Source: Pleurocapsa sp. PCC 7327
GTDB taxonomy: Bacteria; Cyanobacteriota; Cyanobacteriia; Cyanobacteriales; Microcystaceae
Assembly (NCBI RefSeq): GCF_000317025.1
Contig: NC_019689.1
Coordinates: 571,501 to 635,500, forward strand
Reading direction: 5' to 3'
DNA length: 64,000 bases
Shown: piece after piece, positions 28,738 through 38,089 of the stretch
Layout: the number at the start of each line of letters is the position of its first letter
Numbering within the stretch: position 1 is the stretch's first letter
Program-made: the position numbers and the translations under genes
The notes under the pieces: model-generated
Seen by the model: the letters and a program-made list of their open reading frames with translations, nothing else
Told to the model about the DNA's origin: nothing
Databases searched by the model: none

Positions 28738-30150
28738 TTGACATCCTCCCACCGCTAACCCGAGGCAGGTGTAGCGGGGGATTCCCAAAACTCACGATTT
28801 GGGTTTCTGTTTCTTTCCCTTACGGGTTTTTCGCAACTGCCACGGGGCTTTCAAGGTCTGCCGTACGACGGCAGACACAGCCCCTCCTTTAGACTCATGT
28901 CTATCAGGTCTTATGTTCGCTCCACAGACTGTAACGGGGTGTCCCACCGCCAAAATGTTTTCAGCCGCATTGAGATCCCGGTCATGGTGTGCCCCACAAT
29001 TTGGGCAATCCCACTCCCTGACATTCAACGGCAATTTATCAACAACGTGACCGCAGTTTCCGCAGCGTTTAGAACTGGGGAACCATCGGTCAATCTTCAC
29101 CAAGTTTCGACCGTACCACTTGGCTTTGTACTCCAGTTGCCTCACCAATTCGCCCCATGCTGCGTCACTAATAGCACGGGCAAGTTTGGGGTTTTTGACC
29201 ATGTTCTTAACTGCCAAATCCTCAACAACTATCGTTTGGTTTTCACGAATCAGTTGAGTTGTCAGTTTGTGCAGATGGTCAGTCCTTGTGTCGGAGATTT
29301 TAGCGTGAATGCGTGCTACCTTGAGTCTTGCTCGTTCTCGGTTGCGAGAGCCTTTTTGTTTGCGGCTCAAGGATTTTTGCGCCCTTCTCAATTTCCGATA
29401 GTGCGCCCCAAAGGCTTTGGGATTAGCAATTTTTTCACCTGTACTCAGAGTGACAAGACTGCTAATCCCAACATCCAAGCCCACAGCACTATCGCGCTCG
29501 CGCATGGTTTCATCTTTTGGATCGTTAATCCGCAGACTGACAAACCAGCGTCCCGAAGGGTCAAGTTTAACGGTGATGGTACTAGGTTCACACCCTTTGG
29601 GCAGTTGCCTAGACCATTTAATTGGCAATGGTTCAGAACACTTAGCCAGGTAGAGTTGCCCATCCTTCCATCGGAAAGCGGACTTGGTAAATTCTGCGCT
29701 ACCGCCACTACGCTTCTTTTTAAAGTTGGGGTACTTCGCTCTACCCGCAAAGAAGTTAGCAAATGCTGTTTGCAGATGTCTCAAGCCTTGTTGCAGTGGT
29801 ACACAGCTAACCTCGTTCAAAAACTGGAGGTCATCAACTTTTTTCCACTGCGTCAGCATGGCACTTGTTTGAACGTAGTCAACTCGTTGCTGCTTTTCGT
29901 ACCAAGCTTCGGTTCTCGCAGCCAAGGCTTTGTTAAACACCAACCGCACACAACCAATTGTCCGGCGCAATATTTGTTCTTGCTCGGTAGTTGGATACAC
30001 TCTGTAGCGGTAGGCTTTTTCCATACTTCACATTCTGCTACAAAATCTGTGAAAAACTATACCCGCTATGCACCGATACCTAATTACTCACTCGTCGCTC
30101 ACCCCGTCGCCTGTTGTTGCGAAGCCAACAATTCGGCTCAGGGGTGAATC
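28738..30150 (-). mobile_element. IS605-type element carrying tnpB only
   Basis: Right end on the minus strand: TGACATCCTCC at 28739-28749 (complement GGAGGATGTCA, same 11-mer as the other two elements). A hairpin, CCGCTA (28752-28757) with TAGCGG (28772-28777), precedes the tnpB stop at 28792. The far end is uncertain; a nested hairpin bounded by TCACCCC and GGGGTGA sits at about 30097-30147. No tnpA is present, so it would need a transposase from elsewhere. Confidence 0.65.
28792..30024 (-). CDS. tnpB: TnpB, RNA-guided RuvC nuclease of IS605 family
   Basis: 410 residues, full length and uninterrupted. RuvC Asp184 in VGLDVGISSLV, Glu268 in IVVEDLAVKNM, and the DRDLNAA Asp near 350; zinc ribbon Cys321/324/340/343 (CGNCG, CPNCG). 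TnpB cuts DNA guided by an omega RNA transcribed from the 3' end of the gene and the element's right end, favouring retention of the element. No tnpA beside it. The lysine-rich tail (KTRKGKKQKPKS) is noted. A 416-codon open frame on the other strand is a shadow. Confidence 0.9.
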   Translation of the reverse strand: MEKAYRYRVYPTTEQEQILRRTIGCVRLVFNKALAARTEAWYEKQQRVDYVQTSAMLTQWKKVDDLQFLNEVSCVPLQQGLRHLQTAFANFFAGRAKYPNFKKKRSGGSAEFTKSAFRWKDGQLYLAKCSEPLPIKWSRQLPKGCEPSTITVKLDPSGRWFVSLRINDPKDETMRERDSAVGLDVGISSLVTLSTGEKIANPKAFGAHYRKLRRAQKSLSRKQKGSRNRERARLKVARIHAKISDTRTDHLHKLTTQLIRENQTIVVEDLAVKNMVKNPKLARAISDAAWGELVRQLEYKAKWYGRNLVKIDRWFPSSKRCGNCGHVVDKLPLNVREWDCPNCGAHHDRDLNAAENILAVGHPVTVCGANIRPDRHESKGGAVSAVVRQTLKAPWQLRKTRKGKKQKPKS

Positions 30151-30312
30151 TCCTCGCTCGTCCCCATTCCTCTCACCGCCTCTCCTTCGTTGTGGCGGGA
30201 GTCTCCTGGGGGTGTTAGATGATAAAAGTCAACTAAAATCCAAAATGAATACGAGGATTGCTTTTTTGGTTGAGCGCCACTAAAGTAATTATAATTTTTT
30301 TATAGCTGTCAA

Positions 30313-30993
30313 GTGACTAGAATTAGCATCATTATTCCTGTTTTAAATGAAGCTGCAATCATTCAAGAAACTCTATCTAGATTTCAAAATAGCTCGGATA
30401 TAGAAATTATTATTGTTGATGGCGGCAGCCAGGATCGAACAGTTGAATTAGCACGAGAATTAGGCGTAAAAGTAATTGTTTCTCCTCAATTCGGACGCGC
30501 AAATCAAATGAATTTAGGTGCCGCAGCAGCAACGGGAAATATTTTGCTATTTCTCCACGCAGACACTCATTTGCCTACTGGATATTCAGAAATAATTCAA
30601 GAGACTCTATCGCGTCCTCAAACCGTTGCAGGCGCTTTTGAATTAGCAATTGACAGTCAAGAAAAATCTTTACGATTAGTTGAGAGGGTAGTGAATCTGC
30701 GATCGCGCTTTTGTTCTCTTCCCTATGGCGATCAAGCTATCTTTCTCAAAGCTTCTATTTTTCGAGAAATCGGAGGATTTCCCGATCTTCCTATTATGGA
30801 AGATTTTGAATTTATACAATGCTTAAAAAAAAGAGGAAAAATCACGATCGCACCAGCTAAAGTTATTACGTCTAGTCGTCGCTGGCAAAAGTTAGGTATT
30901 TTCAAAACAACCCTAATTAATCAACTAATTATTTTGGGTTATTATCTAGGGATTTCGCCGAAAAAGTTGGCTCGTTTGTATGGACATAAATAA
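30313..30993 (+). CDS. GT2-family glycosyltransferase (TIGR04283-like)
   Basis: 226 residues. N-terminal SIIIPVLNEAAIIQETL, IIIVDGGSQDRTVELA, GRANQMNLGAAAATGNILLF, HADTHLP (DxD-like Asp), and a GDQAIFLKASIFREIGGFPD acceptor loop; the C-terminus is hydrophobic. This series fits the TIGR04283 group of family-2 glycosyltransferases, some linked to arsenosugar synthesis; no arsenic genes are near, so the substrate is open. Start is GTG at 30313, which fits the family start (M-T-R-I-S-I-I-I-P). Confidence 0.75.
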   Translation: MTRISIIIPVLNEAAIIQETLSRFQNSSDIEIIIVDGGSQDRTVELARELGVKVIVSPQFGRANQMNLGAAAATGNILLFLHADTHLPTGYSEIIQETLSRPQTVAGAFELAIDSQEKSLRLVERVVNLRSRFCSLPYGDQAIFLKASIFREIGGFPDLPIMEDFEFIQCLKKRGKITIAPAKVITSSRRWQKLGIFKTTLINQLIILGYYLGISPKKLARLYGHK

Positions 30994-31104
30994 TTCCTCG
31001 TCTTAGCGTTATTTAAATTGCGTATTTTTACTGATGACTAGGAGCTACTAGAAAAAAATCCCAATACTAATACACAAAACGAATCTCAAAAATTTTCTAA
31101 TGAA

Positions 31105-31416
31105 TTGGATAATTTTGAGAAAATATTCAAAATTTGGGAAAAATATGAAGACATTGCTACGCACTTCAACGAGCTACTTATTAAATTACGAATACAAGCA
31201 CTTGGAGGGATAGCTATTATTGGAACCTTAGCCACTACTACTCTTTTGAAAGAAAGTAAGGTCGATTTAAGACAATATCTATTGCCGTTATTCTTCTTAT
31301 TGACGGTAGGTTGGTTAGCTCTCTATTTTCTTGATATATATTACTATAACTGTCTTTTACAAGGAGCAGTAGAATCAATCAAAACTATTGAAAAAAAGAC
31401 AATAGACTTAAATTAA
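31105..31416 (+). CDS. two-helix membrane protein, possibly a gene fragment
   Basis: 103 residues from a TTG; the frame is open back to 31042 without an ATG or GTG, so the true start is doubtful or lost. Two hydrophobic helices (about 33-53 and 63-84: LPLFFLLTVGWLALYFLDIY) flanked by charged helices. The pattern resembles small two-helix proteins of unknown function. Transcribed behind the glycosyltransferase, 112 bases after its stop. Confidence 0.35.
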   Translation: MDNFEKIFKIWEKYEDIATHFNELLIKLRIQALGGIAIIGTLATTTLLKESKVDLRQYLLPLFFLLTVGWLALYFLDIYYYNCLLQGAVESIKTIEKKTIDLN

Positions 31417-31774
31417 GTACAACTATAGAGAAAGAGATAAAAAAAATAAAATATTTAGAATATTTAGTGCGAGAAAATTATTTTACCTAATTATTTTTAT
31501 AGCTCTTTTATATCGAGTTCGGATAATTAGTTGTCATTGTCATTCCCAAAGAAGTGAAGAATCTACTAGATCCTTCGCTTCACTGCGTTACGCTCGGTAT
31601 GAGACAACGATCTTTTGATAAGTATTCAACCTAACCTGATATTATTCATCGATTTTTATTATCTTACTTTAAATCCACTATTATGGTGGCTAGCATTAAT
31701 CTTTTTTTCTATTACTTTTACTTTTATTTCTAGAAATTAATGCCAGCAAACAATAATAAGTATTTTTTATTGTC
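31417..31774. other. intergenic region with a TTCGCTTCACTGCGTTACGC-type palindrome
   Basis: 358 bases. Around 31565-31600 there is a GC-rich word of the dispersed cyanobacterial type (CTTCGCTTCACTGCGTTACG). The rest is AT-rich. No frame that I can support. Confidence 0.4.
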
Positions 31775-32408
31775 TTATTTGTTTACTTGTCTTTTTACCC
31801 AGCGACGAAACTCTTTTACTAATTCTAAATAGTCTACTGTATCTGCTTGTTGTAAAAATTGATAGATTTCTGGGATAGGAAGATTAGGAAATGCTAAACT
31901 GCGATCGCACTCAAGATATCTCTAATTTTGTAGCTGATAAATTTTGAAATCTTTGCCATCATATAGCCAGATTTCAGGCACTTCTAAATCTGCATAAACT
32001 TGAAAGCGATTTCTCAAACTGCTAGTAATATCAATTTCTACAACTAAATCGGGTGGGAGAGCTTCTTCTATATCAATTCTTTTCCTCCCTTTGATTGCAT
32101 CTAAATTTTGTATGTAAAAACATTCATCAGGTTCGGTACCACTTAATTGTGGGCGCTGGAAAGTAGTTGAACCAAGGGGATAAATGTTTATTTCCAACTC
32201 TTCAGCTATAGTTTCAACGAAGCGACCCAATACTTTTTTATACAGTTCGCGTTCGGGGGAAGGTACCATAATTTCCAGAGTGCCACGATTGTAGGTCAGG
32301 CGCAGGCGGCGATGGCTGAGTTCTTTGAGTAAAGTTTCATAGGTTTGCCAACTAATACCTGACAAAGTAATTTTTTTCTTCTGGCGGTGTGAGAGTTTTA
32401 CTACTCAT
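31775..32408 (-). pseudogene. Uma2-family putative nuclease (DUF820), broken
   Basis: Reads from ATG at 32408 (MSSKTLTPPEEK), but a run of seven A shifts the frame; with six A the protein continues as ITLSGISWQTYETLLKELS. The PD-(D/E)XK-like core follows: TYNRGTLEIMVPSPE, SGTEPDECFYI, LPPDLVVEID. After YQLQN comes an in-frame TAG (31922-31924), then RYLECDRSLAFPNLP and an intact end to TAA at 31775. Two independent lesions, frameshift and stop, so a pseudogene. Uma2 proteins are very common, often multi-copy, in cyanobacteria; function poorly known. Confidence 0.8.
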
Positions 32409-32427
32409 GACACTCTGAAATTTAATT

Positions 32428-33342
32428 TCAATCCAAGGGAATAATGTAGACCCACTCTTTATAATCGGGATCTTTATTTTCTACGATTGCCGTTAATTTT
32501 TCTTTTAACTTATCTGTAATTGGTCTCTCTTGTGGTAATTCAAAGCTCTCGATTCTTTTAACAGGAGTAATTTTAGCCGCAGTTCCGCTTAAGAATACTT
32601 CGTCAGCAATAAATAATTCAGATTTATCAACCGGTCTTTCTACGACTGGAATTCCCATATCTTTCGCAATCGTTAAAATACTATCTCTGGTAATTCCTTC
32701 GAGAATATCTTGGTCGTATCCAGGAGTAATTAATTGTCCATTTCTGACGATAAATATATTCATGCCCGTTGCTTCGCAAACTTTCCCCTGAGAGTTCATT
32801 AAAATTGCTTCGTCAAAGCCAGATTCTACTGCTTCAGTTTTGGCTAGTGCAGAAGTAATATAGGCGCCAGTAATCTTTCCTCTGAGAGGGAAGCTGCGAT
32901 CTTCTTGACGATACCAAGAACTAATGCGACAGCTAATTCCGCCGGGAGATAAATAATCTCCCATTTCTAAACCATAGACCAAAAAATCTTTTTCAATATT
33001 ATGAAGTCTGGGCGCAATTCCTAATCCAGAACTATAGACTAAAGGACGTATATAAAAAGATACTGTAGGTCTGTTTTTCTTGACAAAATCAACTATAATT
33101 TGCTGAATTTTATCGGTTGATATTTCGTAATTTAGAAATTTAGCACTTTGGCTTAGTCGTTTGCAATGGCGATCTAATCTGAATAGTAAAATTTGATTAG
33201 GATTTTGAGAATCGGGAATACCACGCAATCCACCAAATGCTGCCGTTCCATAATGTAAGGCATGGGTAGCAACAGAAATTTTTGCGTTTTCAAATTCAAT
33301 AAATTGGTTTTCAAAGTAAGCAATGGGAAGGAAATTATGCAT
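32428..33342 (-). CDS. ilvE: branched-chain amino acid aminotransferase
   Basis: 304 residues from ATG 33342 (MHNFLPIAYFENQFI), the usual start; an ATG at 33351 is also possible. The longer open frame upstream overlaps the M61 gene and is not used. Fold-type IV PLP enzyme for the last step of Val, Leu and Ile synthesis: VATHALHYGTAAFGGLRG, Lys in KITGAYITSALAKTEA, EATGMNIFIVRNG and ITRDSILTIA. Same strand as and 40 bases after the M61 peptidase. Confidence 0.9.
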   Translation of the reverse strand: MHNFLPIAYFENQFIEFENAKISVATHALHYGTAAFGGLRGIPDSQNPNQILLFRLDRHCKRLSQSAKFLNYEISTDKIQQIIVDFVKKNRPTVSFYIRPLVYSSGLGIAPRLHNIEKDFLVYGLEMGDYLSPGGISCRISSWYRQEDRSFPLRGKITGAYITSALAKTEAVESGFDEAILMNSQGKVCEATGMNIFIVRNGQLITPGYDQDILEGITRDSILTIAKDMGIPVVERPVDKSELFIADEVFLSGTAAKITPVKRIESFELPQERPITDKLKEKLTAIVENKDPDYKEWVYIIPLD

Positions 33343-33382
33343 CGTTTGCATTTTGGATTTTGGATGAAAGGATCTTGGATTC

Positions 33383-35164
33383 CTAGTTAACTCTTTCCAG
33401 CCAACCAACGAAATTCTGTTTTTGAATATTTGAAGGATTCTCAATCCGTACAATTTCATAACGACTGGGTTGGGGGGTTGCTAGTTGGACTGTAAGCGTT
33501 CTCAGTTCGTCCTGGTGGAAGACTGTAACTTGAATGATATCACCAGCTTGATAATCTTTGAGTCGTTCGTTCAACAGTTCGGCAGTGACTCGCATCCCAT
33601 TTATCGCTAGTAATTCGTCATCTGCATCGATTCCAGCTACTCCTGCCGGAGAACCTGCTTCGACAAATTTAATGACTTGTTTGTTGTTTTCTGCCTGTAC
33701 TTTCATGCCTAGATACGGATAGGGATCTTCTTCTAGAATGCTTTTGAGTTGCAAGCCGAAGGGTTCGAGATATTTATCGAAGGGTAATTCATCAGTTCCA
33801 TCAATATAACGCTCAAAGAAGTCGCTTAAGTCTATTCCAGCCACCGATTCGATCGCTTCGTGCAATTGTTCGGGAGTAAAACCAATTTGCTCTTTCCCAA
33901 ACTGCTGCCACATCTGACGCATAACATCATCAAGCGATCGCGCATTATTGTGGCGTTCTCGAATTAATAAATCTAGCAATAATGAAACTAATTCCCCTTT
34001 TAAATAATAGGAAATTTGGGAATTATCGCTATTAGCATCTCGGCGATATAATTTAATCCAAGCGTCAAAACTCGATTCGCTTAAAGGTTGTACTTTTCGC
34101 CCTGGAATAGTTAGAAAGCGAGTAATTTCTTTGCCTAAATTCTCCAAAAAGCTCTTATCATCATAAATACCTGCCCGTAATGGAATTAGTAGGTCGTAAT
34201 AACTGGTCGTTCCTTCCGAAAACCATAGGGATGTCGTGTAATTTTCTCGTTCGTAATCAATGGTTTCTAAAGCTTTTGGGCGAATTCGTTTTACGTTCCA
34301 CAAATGGAAGAATTCGTGAGCGACTAATTGGATGAAGCGATTGTATTTATCCTTGGCACGAAACCCAAAGCGAGGATAATTTAACGAACAAGAATTTTGA
34401 TGTTCTAATCCGCCAAAACCATTATTTGATAAATGAAGTAAAAAGACATACTTTTCATAAGGCAATTCTCCATAGAGATTGGCTTCTACCTCAATAATTT
34501 TTTTCGTATCTTCTATAATTTTCTCTGGATTGGCATTGCCTTCTCCCCAGATAGCTAATTGATGCGGTTTGCCCAAAACTTCAAAATTATAGAGGCGATG
34601 GATGCCAATTTCAAAGGGACTATCGACTAAAGCATCGAAATCTTGTGCCTTAAAAGTATTATTTTTTCCGGCGACTGAAGGTAAGGAAGTCGTTATTTTC
34701 CAATCAGGTTTTGGCGGTAAAATTGTCACTTCGATAGGCTGCTTTTCTAAGCCTGGTATAAAGAAGAATAATGCCGCACCATTGAAATAGCCGTGGGTTA
34801 CATCTAGATGATTGGTTCGGACTGAAAGTTCGTTGGCAAAGACTCGGTAGCAGACGGTTATTTTCGAGCAATTTGAGGTTTTTACTTGCCAGTGATTTTT
34901 ACTAATTTTACGACTAATTAATGACTGATTTTTGTCGCTACTGCGCGCAACAAAATCCTGTATATTTCTGGCATATTCTCGTACTAAATACGATCCGGGC
35001 GTCCAAACAGGCATTTTGAGATCGAGCGTGGGAGATTGCCAATTTTTAACTTGTAAGGTTACCTCAAAGAGATGAGAAGTAGGTTGAGGCATGGCTACCT
35101 CATAAGAAATAATAGGAAGAGTTAAAGATGAGCTTTGCTGTTGGATAAGATTCGCTTTGGTCAT
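33383..35164 (-). CDS. M61-family (glycyl aminopeptidase-like) metallopeptidase with PDZ domain
   Basis: 593 residues from ATG 35164; a longer frame upstream overlaps the Crp-like gene and is not used. N-terminal beta domain, then the zinc motif VAHEFFHLWNVKRIRP (HExxH with a downstream Glu in LWFSEGTTSYYD), and a C-terminal PDZ domain at about 495-580 (PYLGMKVQAENNKQ, then AGIDADDELLAING). No signal peptide, so probably cytosolic. It begins just 2 bases after the stop of the Crp-family gene, so the pair is probably one transcript. Confidence 0.88.
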   Translation of the reverse strand: MTKANLIQQQSSSLTLPIISYEVAMPQPTSHLFEVTLQVKNWQSPTLDLKMPVWTPGSYLVREYARNIQDFVARSSDKNQSLISRKISKNHWQVKTSNCSKITVCYRVFANELSVRTNHLDVTHGYFNGAALFFFIPGLEKQPIEVTILPPKPDWKITTSLPSVAGKNNTFKAQDFDALVDSPFEIGIHRLYNFEVLGKPHQLAIWGEGNANPEKIIEDTKKIIEVEANLYGELPYEKYVFLLHLSNNGFGGLEHQNSCSLNYPRFGFRAKDKYNRFIQLVAHEFFHLWNVKRIRPKALETIDYERENYTTSLWFSEGTTSYYDLLIPLRAGIYDDKSFLENLGKEITRFLTIPGRKVQPLSESSFDAWIKLYRRDANSDNSQISYYLKGELVSLLLDLLIRERHNNARSLDDVMRQMWQQFGKEQIGFTPEQLHEAIESVAGIDLSDFFERYIDGTDELPFDKYLEPFGLQLKSILEEDPYPYLGMKVQAENNKQVIKFVEAGSPAGVAGIDADDELLAINGMRVTAELLNERLKDYQAGDIIQVTVFHQDELRTLTVQLATPQPSRYEIVRIENPSNIQKQNFVGWLERVN

Positions 35165-35166
35165 GC

Positions 35167-35853
35167 TTATAACTGTTTGGCAAGGTGATAGAGTTGTTTG
35201 ATATTCGTTAAGTATAAAGCGCGATCGCTCAGTTCGATTTCTAGCCAACCTCTATCCTGCAATTTGTTCAAAAGTCGGCTCGTTTCTTCAAAGTTAATGC
35301 CTGCCAGATCGGCTAAATCTTGATGGGGAATATTTAAAATTTTAGTACCTTTTTCTGTAGGTTGACCGTAGTTCTCTGCAAGAAAAATTAATGTTTTAAT
35401 TAGCTTAAATCTAGGAGGATGACGATATAATTGAAAACGATAGTAAAATTGGCGCATTTTGTGTGCCATTAGCTGCAACATGCGGTGATGCAGTGTGGGA
35501 TCTTTGAGGAGTATTTGCAGGAAGCGTTGAGCCGAAATACTTAGTAATTGTACGTCAGAAAGTGCGATCGCTTCTGTAGCGCGAGGAGATTCATCGAGGA
35601 CTGCCATCTCGCCAAAACAATTGCCGCGACTGAGAATTTCTAGGGTAACTTCCCGATTGCCATACAAAGAGCGGATTTTTACCCAACCGCAGACAATAAA
35701 GAAAACCGCTTTGCCCCAGGCAGATTCCGTAATAACGGCACTATCTTTTGAGTAGTCCTGTTCTTGGGCAACAGAAACAAGCCTTTCTAACGTTTCTGGA
35801 CTGGCGCCGATAAATAAAGGAAAAAGCTCGCCAATGGCTTTAGTCTCCATCAA
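35167..35853 (-). CDS. Crp/Fnr-family transcriptional regulator
   Basis: 228 residues. N-terminal cyclic-nucleotide-binding fold (CFGEMAVLDESPRATEAIA) and C-terminal winged HTH (HQDLADLAGINFEETSRLLN, recognition helix NFEETSRLLNKL). The Arg/Ser pair of a cAMP pocket (the R-A-T of ESPRAT) is present, but ligand cannot be settled. No Fnr-type cysteines. First gene of the Crp - M61 - ilvE run. Confidence 0.85.
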   Translation of the reverse strand: MMETKAIGELFPLFIGASPETLERLVSVAQEQDYSKDSAVITESAWGKAVFFIVCGWVKIRSLYGNREVTLEILSRGNCFGEMAVLDESPRATEAIALSDVQLLSISAQRFLQILLKDPTLHHRMLQLMAHKMRQFYYRFQLYRHPPRFKLIKTLIFLAENYGQPTEKGTKILNIPHQDLADLAGINFEETSRLLNKLQDRGWLEIELSDRALYLTNIKQLYHLAKQL

Positions 35854-35947
35854 AGGTCTGTTTGTAGAAACAGCAACAATTGTGCAACAGCTATCCTTTC
35901 ATTACAACACAATGTCCGTTAACTGACTAACTGGAGTCAGAGTAAAG

Positions 35948-36778
35948 TCAAAGATGTACCCAGGGTAATACTTTGCGAGTTTGAGAACGAATAAGAAACT
36001 TTGTTCGTTCTTTTAGACTACCGTAGTCTTTCCCACCAAAGTGTCCGGCTATTCCGTGAAAATCGGGTTCAATCGGAAATCTAAAGATAACTCTTTTGCC
36101 ATCTTCTAATTTTTTGATGGCTTGATAAAACTGAGTTTCGATATAAAAACATCCGTTATGATAATTTTTATGGAGAGGCTTGATATTTTGAAAATAAAAT
36201 TCTTTACTAAAAACTATGAAACGATTATCGCAATAAGGTTCTGCTGAGTTATTCTTATATAGATTTTTTACCCTCCAGCCCCAATCTTTATAATCGCAAA
36301 GACAGTCATAATATTCTTCGATTTCCTCTAATATTTGGGTCAGATTTTTTAAATGAATCCGACCTGTAATTTTAGCAAAATGAGTAATGCCATTAATTAT
36401 ACTCGATTGCTCCAGCCCCTTCTCTACTAATAAACATTCTCCATATCCTTTCCCTAATTCCCTAGCAAAATCATTATAATCTAGAGAAATAAATTCAACC
36501 TCTTTATTATAAGGATTATTTTCAATTGCTTGTTGAACCCTATCTAGCGTCCAGCCAGAATTCTCAACAAAAATTATTTTGCGAATATGAGGATGATTAT
36601 TAATCTAATATTTTAGACTATTAAAATAAATTTCTTGTCATTCCTCTAAGATATTAGGATAAGCTTTCGGCATTTCTTTAACAGTAATTGTTGATGTCAT
36701 CAAAAGCGCAAAGTTTTCTTCAAGATTTAAAAATTGAGAAACATATTTTTGTTTACTATTAATGAGCATTTTTCTCAT
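35948..36778 (-). pseudogene. decayed gene of 276 codons, surface-polysaccharide transferase-like, two internal stops
   Basis: Reading from ATG 36778 (MRKMLINSKQKYVSQFLNLE) gives one continuous frame of 277 codons to TGA at 35948, except a TGA at codon 47 (36638-36640) and a TAG at codon 58 (36605-36607). Neither has an insertion or deletion near it. Downstream the frame stays protein-like: KIIFVENSGWTLDRVQQAIE, FARELGKGYGECLLVEKGLE, HFAKITGRIHLKNL, RFPIEPDFHGIAGHFGGKDY. The KITGR and ENSGW segments recall glycosyltransferase-like proteins of surface-polysaccharide loci, but this is only a loose similarity. AT-rich, unlike the neighbours; the lack of an uninterrupted start explains why it is easily missed. 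Confidence 0.7.
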
Positions 36779-37021
36779 TAAATTTGTGCTAAAATATAAC
36801 AAAAATTAAATTAATAACTCATTTCATTCTCCTATTAGTATCGGAATTGATAAAGCTAAAAGCATCGATAAAAACGCTGGAATTTTTCGCTTCCCTTTGT
36901 TTTAGATAAGAATTTCTACGGATTTCCTGGGCGATGTTATTTTTAAGTTTTCGATTCTGGATTGAGAAGACTTATATTAGCTATATAAAGTGCCCAACCT
37001 ACGTTTAATTTCAATTGGTTG

Positions 37022-38002
37022 CTAATGGCTAGAAGTAATCCCTCGCTCTCTCAACTGACGGATAAAAAATTCTTCCAGGGAAGCACGCGCTAGGTTCATG
37101 CTAATAAGTTGGGCATTCATTTTATCGATCGCAACGAGAAATTCTTGAGGATCGCCTTTGAGATGACCGTGCCAGCAATTATCTTCCCAGATTAACTCGT
37201 CAATCCATTGCTTGAGTTCTTCGGCATCGCCGCCTTTAACGACGACTTGGTAAATGTCTGCTCTACCGAGAATTTCATCGAGAGAACCCATGCAAATCAA
37301 TTCTCCTCTGGCTAGGATGGCAATGCGATCGCAAATTTGCTCGACATCCGATAGGACGTGAGAATTAAAAAAGATAGTTTTTCCCTGTTTTTTGAGGGAG
37401 AGAATAATTTCCCTGACTTGATAGCGTCCCATCGGATCGAGTCCCGACATCGGTTCGTCTAAAAAGACCAATTCGGGATCGTTGATCAATGCCTGCGCCA
37501 CGCCAATGCGTTGCAGCATTCCCTTAGAATACTGTCTCAGTTGCTTTTTGCGAGCGGTCTTGCGATCTAATCCCACCAAATCGAGAAGTTCGGGAATGCG
37601 TTTTTTCTGCACCGATGCAGGGATTTGAAAGATGCCAGCGGCAAACTGTAAAAATTCTATCCCCGTGAGATAATCGTAGTAATAGGCATTTTCGGGAAGA
37701 TAGCCGATTCGTTGTTTGACACAGCGATCGCCTATGGGACGATTGAGTAATACAGCGCGTCCTGAAGTGGGGCGAACTATGCCTAGTAGCGTCTTTAATA
37801 AGGTCGTTTTTCCCGCGCCGTTAGGTCCGAGCAAGCCAAAAGTTTCTCCCTTGTATACTGACAGAGAGCAGCTTTTTAAGGATTGAATTTTTTGATTGAG
37901 CCAAAAGCCTGTGCGGTATATTTTCCCCAAATTCCAAGTTTGCACTACTGGCATTGGTTTGGCGGTGGTTGATTCGGTTTGCAGCTGCGCAGCAGAATCC
38001 AT
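37022..38002 (-). CDS. ABC transporter ATP-binding protein
   Basis: 326-residue ABC ATPase of the ABC-2 exporter class (CcmA-like). Walker A GPNGAGKTTLLKTLLG, signature YSKGMLQRIG (in place of LSGGQ, normal for this class), Walker B LVFLDEPMSGLDP. A C-terminal ~85-residue domain follows the core. The permease is not adjacent, so it must be encoded elsewhere. The 33-residue N-terminal leader before VQTWNLGKIYR is an extension. Confidence 0.88.
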   Translation of the reverse strand: MDSAAQLQTESTTAKPMPVVQTWNLGKIYRTGFWLNQKIQSLKSCSLSVYKGETFGLLGPNGAGKTTLLKTLLGIVRPTSGRAVLLNRPIGDRCVKQRIGYLPENAYYYDYLTGIEFLQFAAGIFQIPASVQKKRIPELLDLVGLDRKTARKKQLRQYSKGMLQRIGVAQALINDPELVFLDEPMSGLDPMGRYQVREIILSLKKQGKTIFFNSHVLSDVEQICDRIAILARGELICMGSLDEILGRADIYQVVVKGGDAEELKQWIDELIWEDNCWHGHLKGDPQEFLVAIDKMNAQLISMNLARASLEEFFIRQLRERGITSSH

Positions 38003-38089
38003 CCCAGTTCCAACAGAACTCGTAAAGTTTGCGATCGATAGATCTGAAATAGAATTTTAAATTAAATCCAGAGACTCGTAACTCAGTAA

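Noticed and set aside
28897-30147. 416-codon open frame on the plus strand
   Set aside because: It is exactly antisense to the intact tnpB, whose RuvC and zinc motifs are unmistakable; composition of the frame is not protein-like.
33343-33459. Longer IlvE N-terminus from 33459
   Set aside because: It overlaps the M61 gene on the same strand and adds residues unlike any IlvE start; ATG 33342 matches the family.
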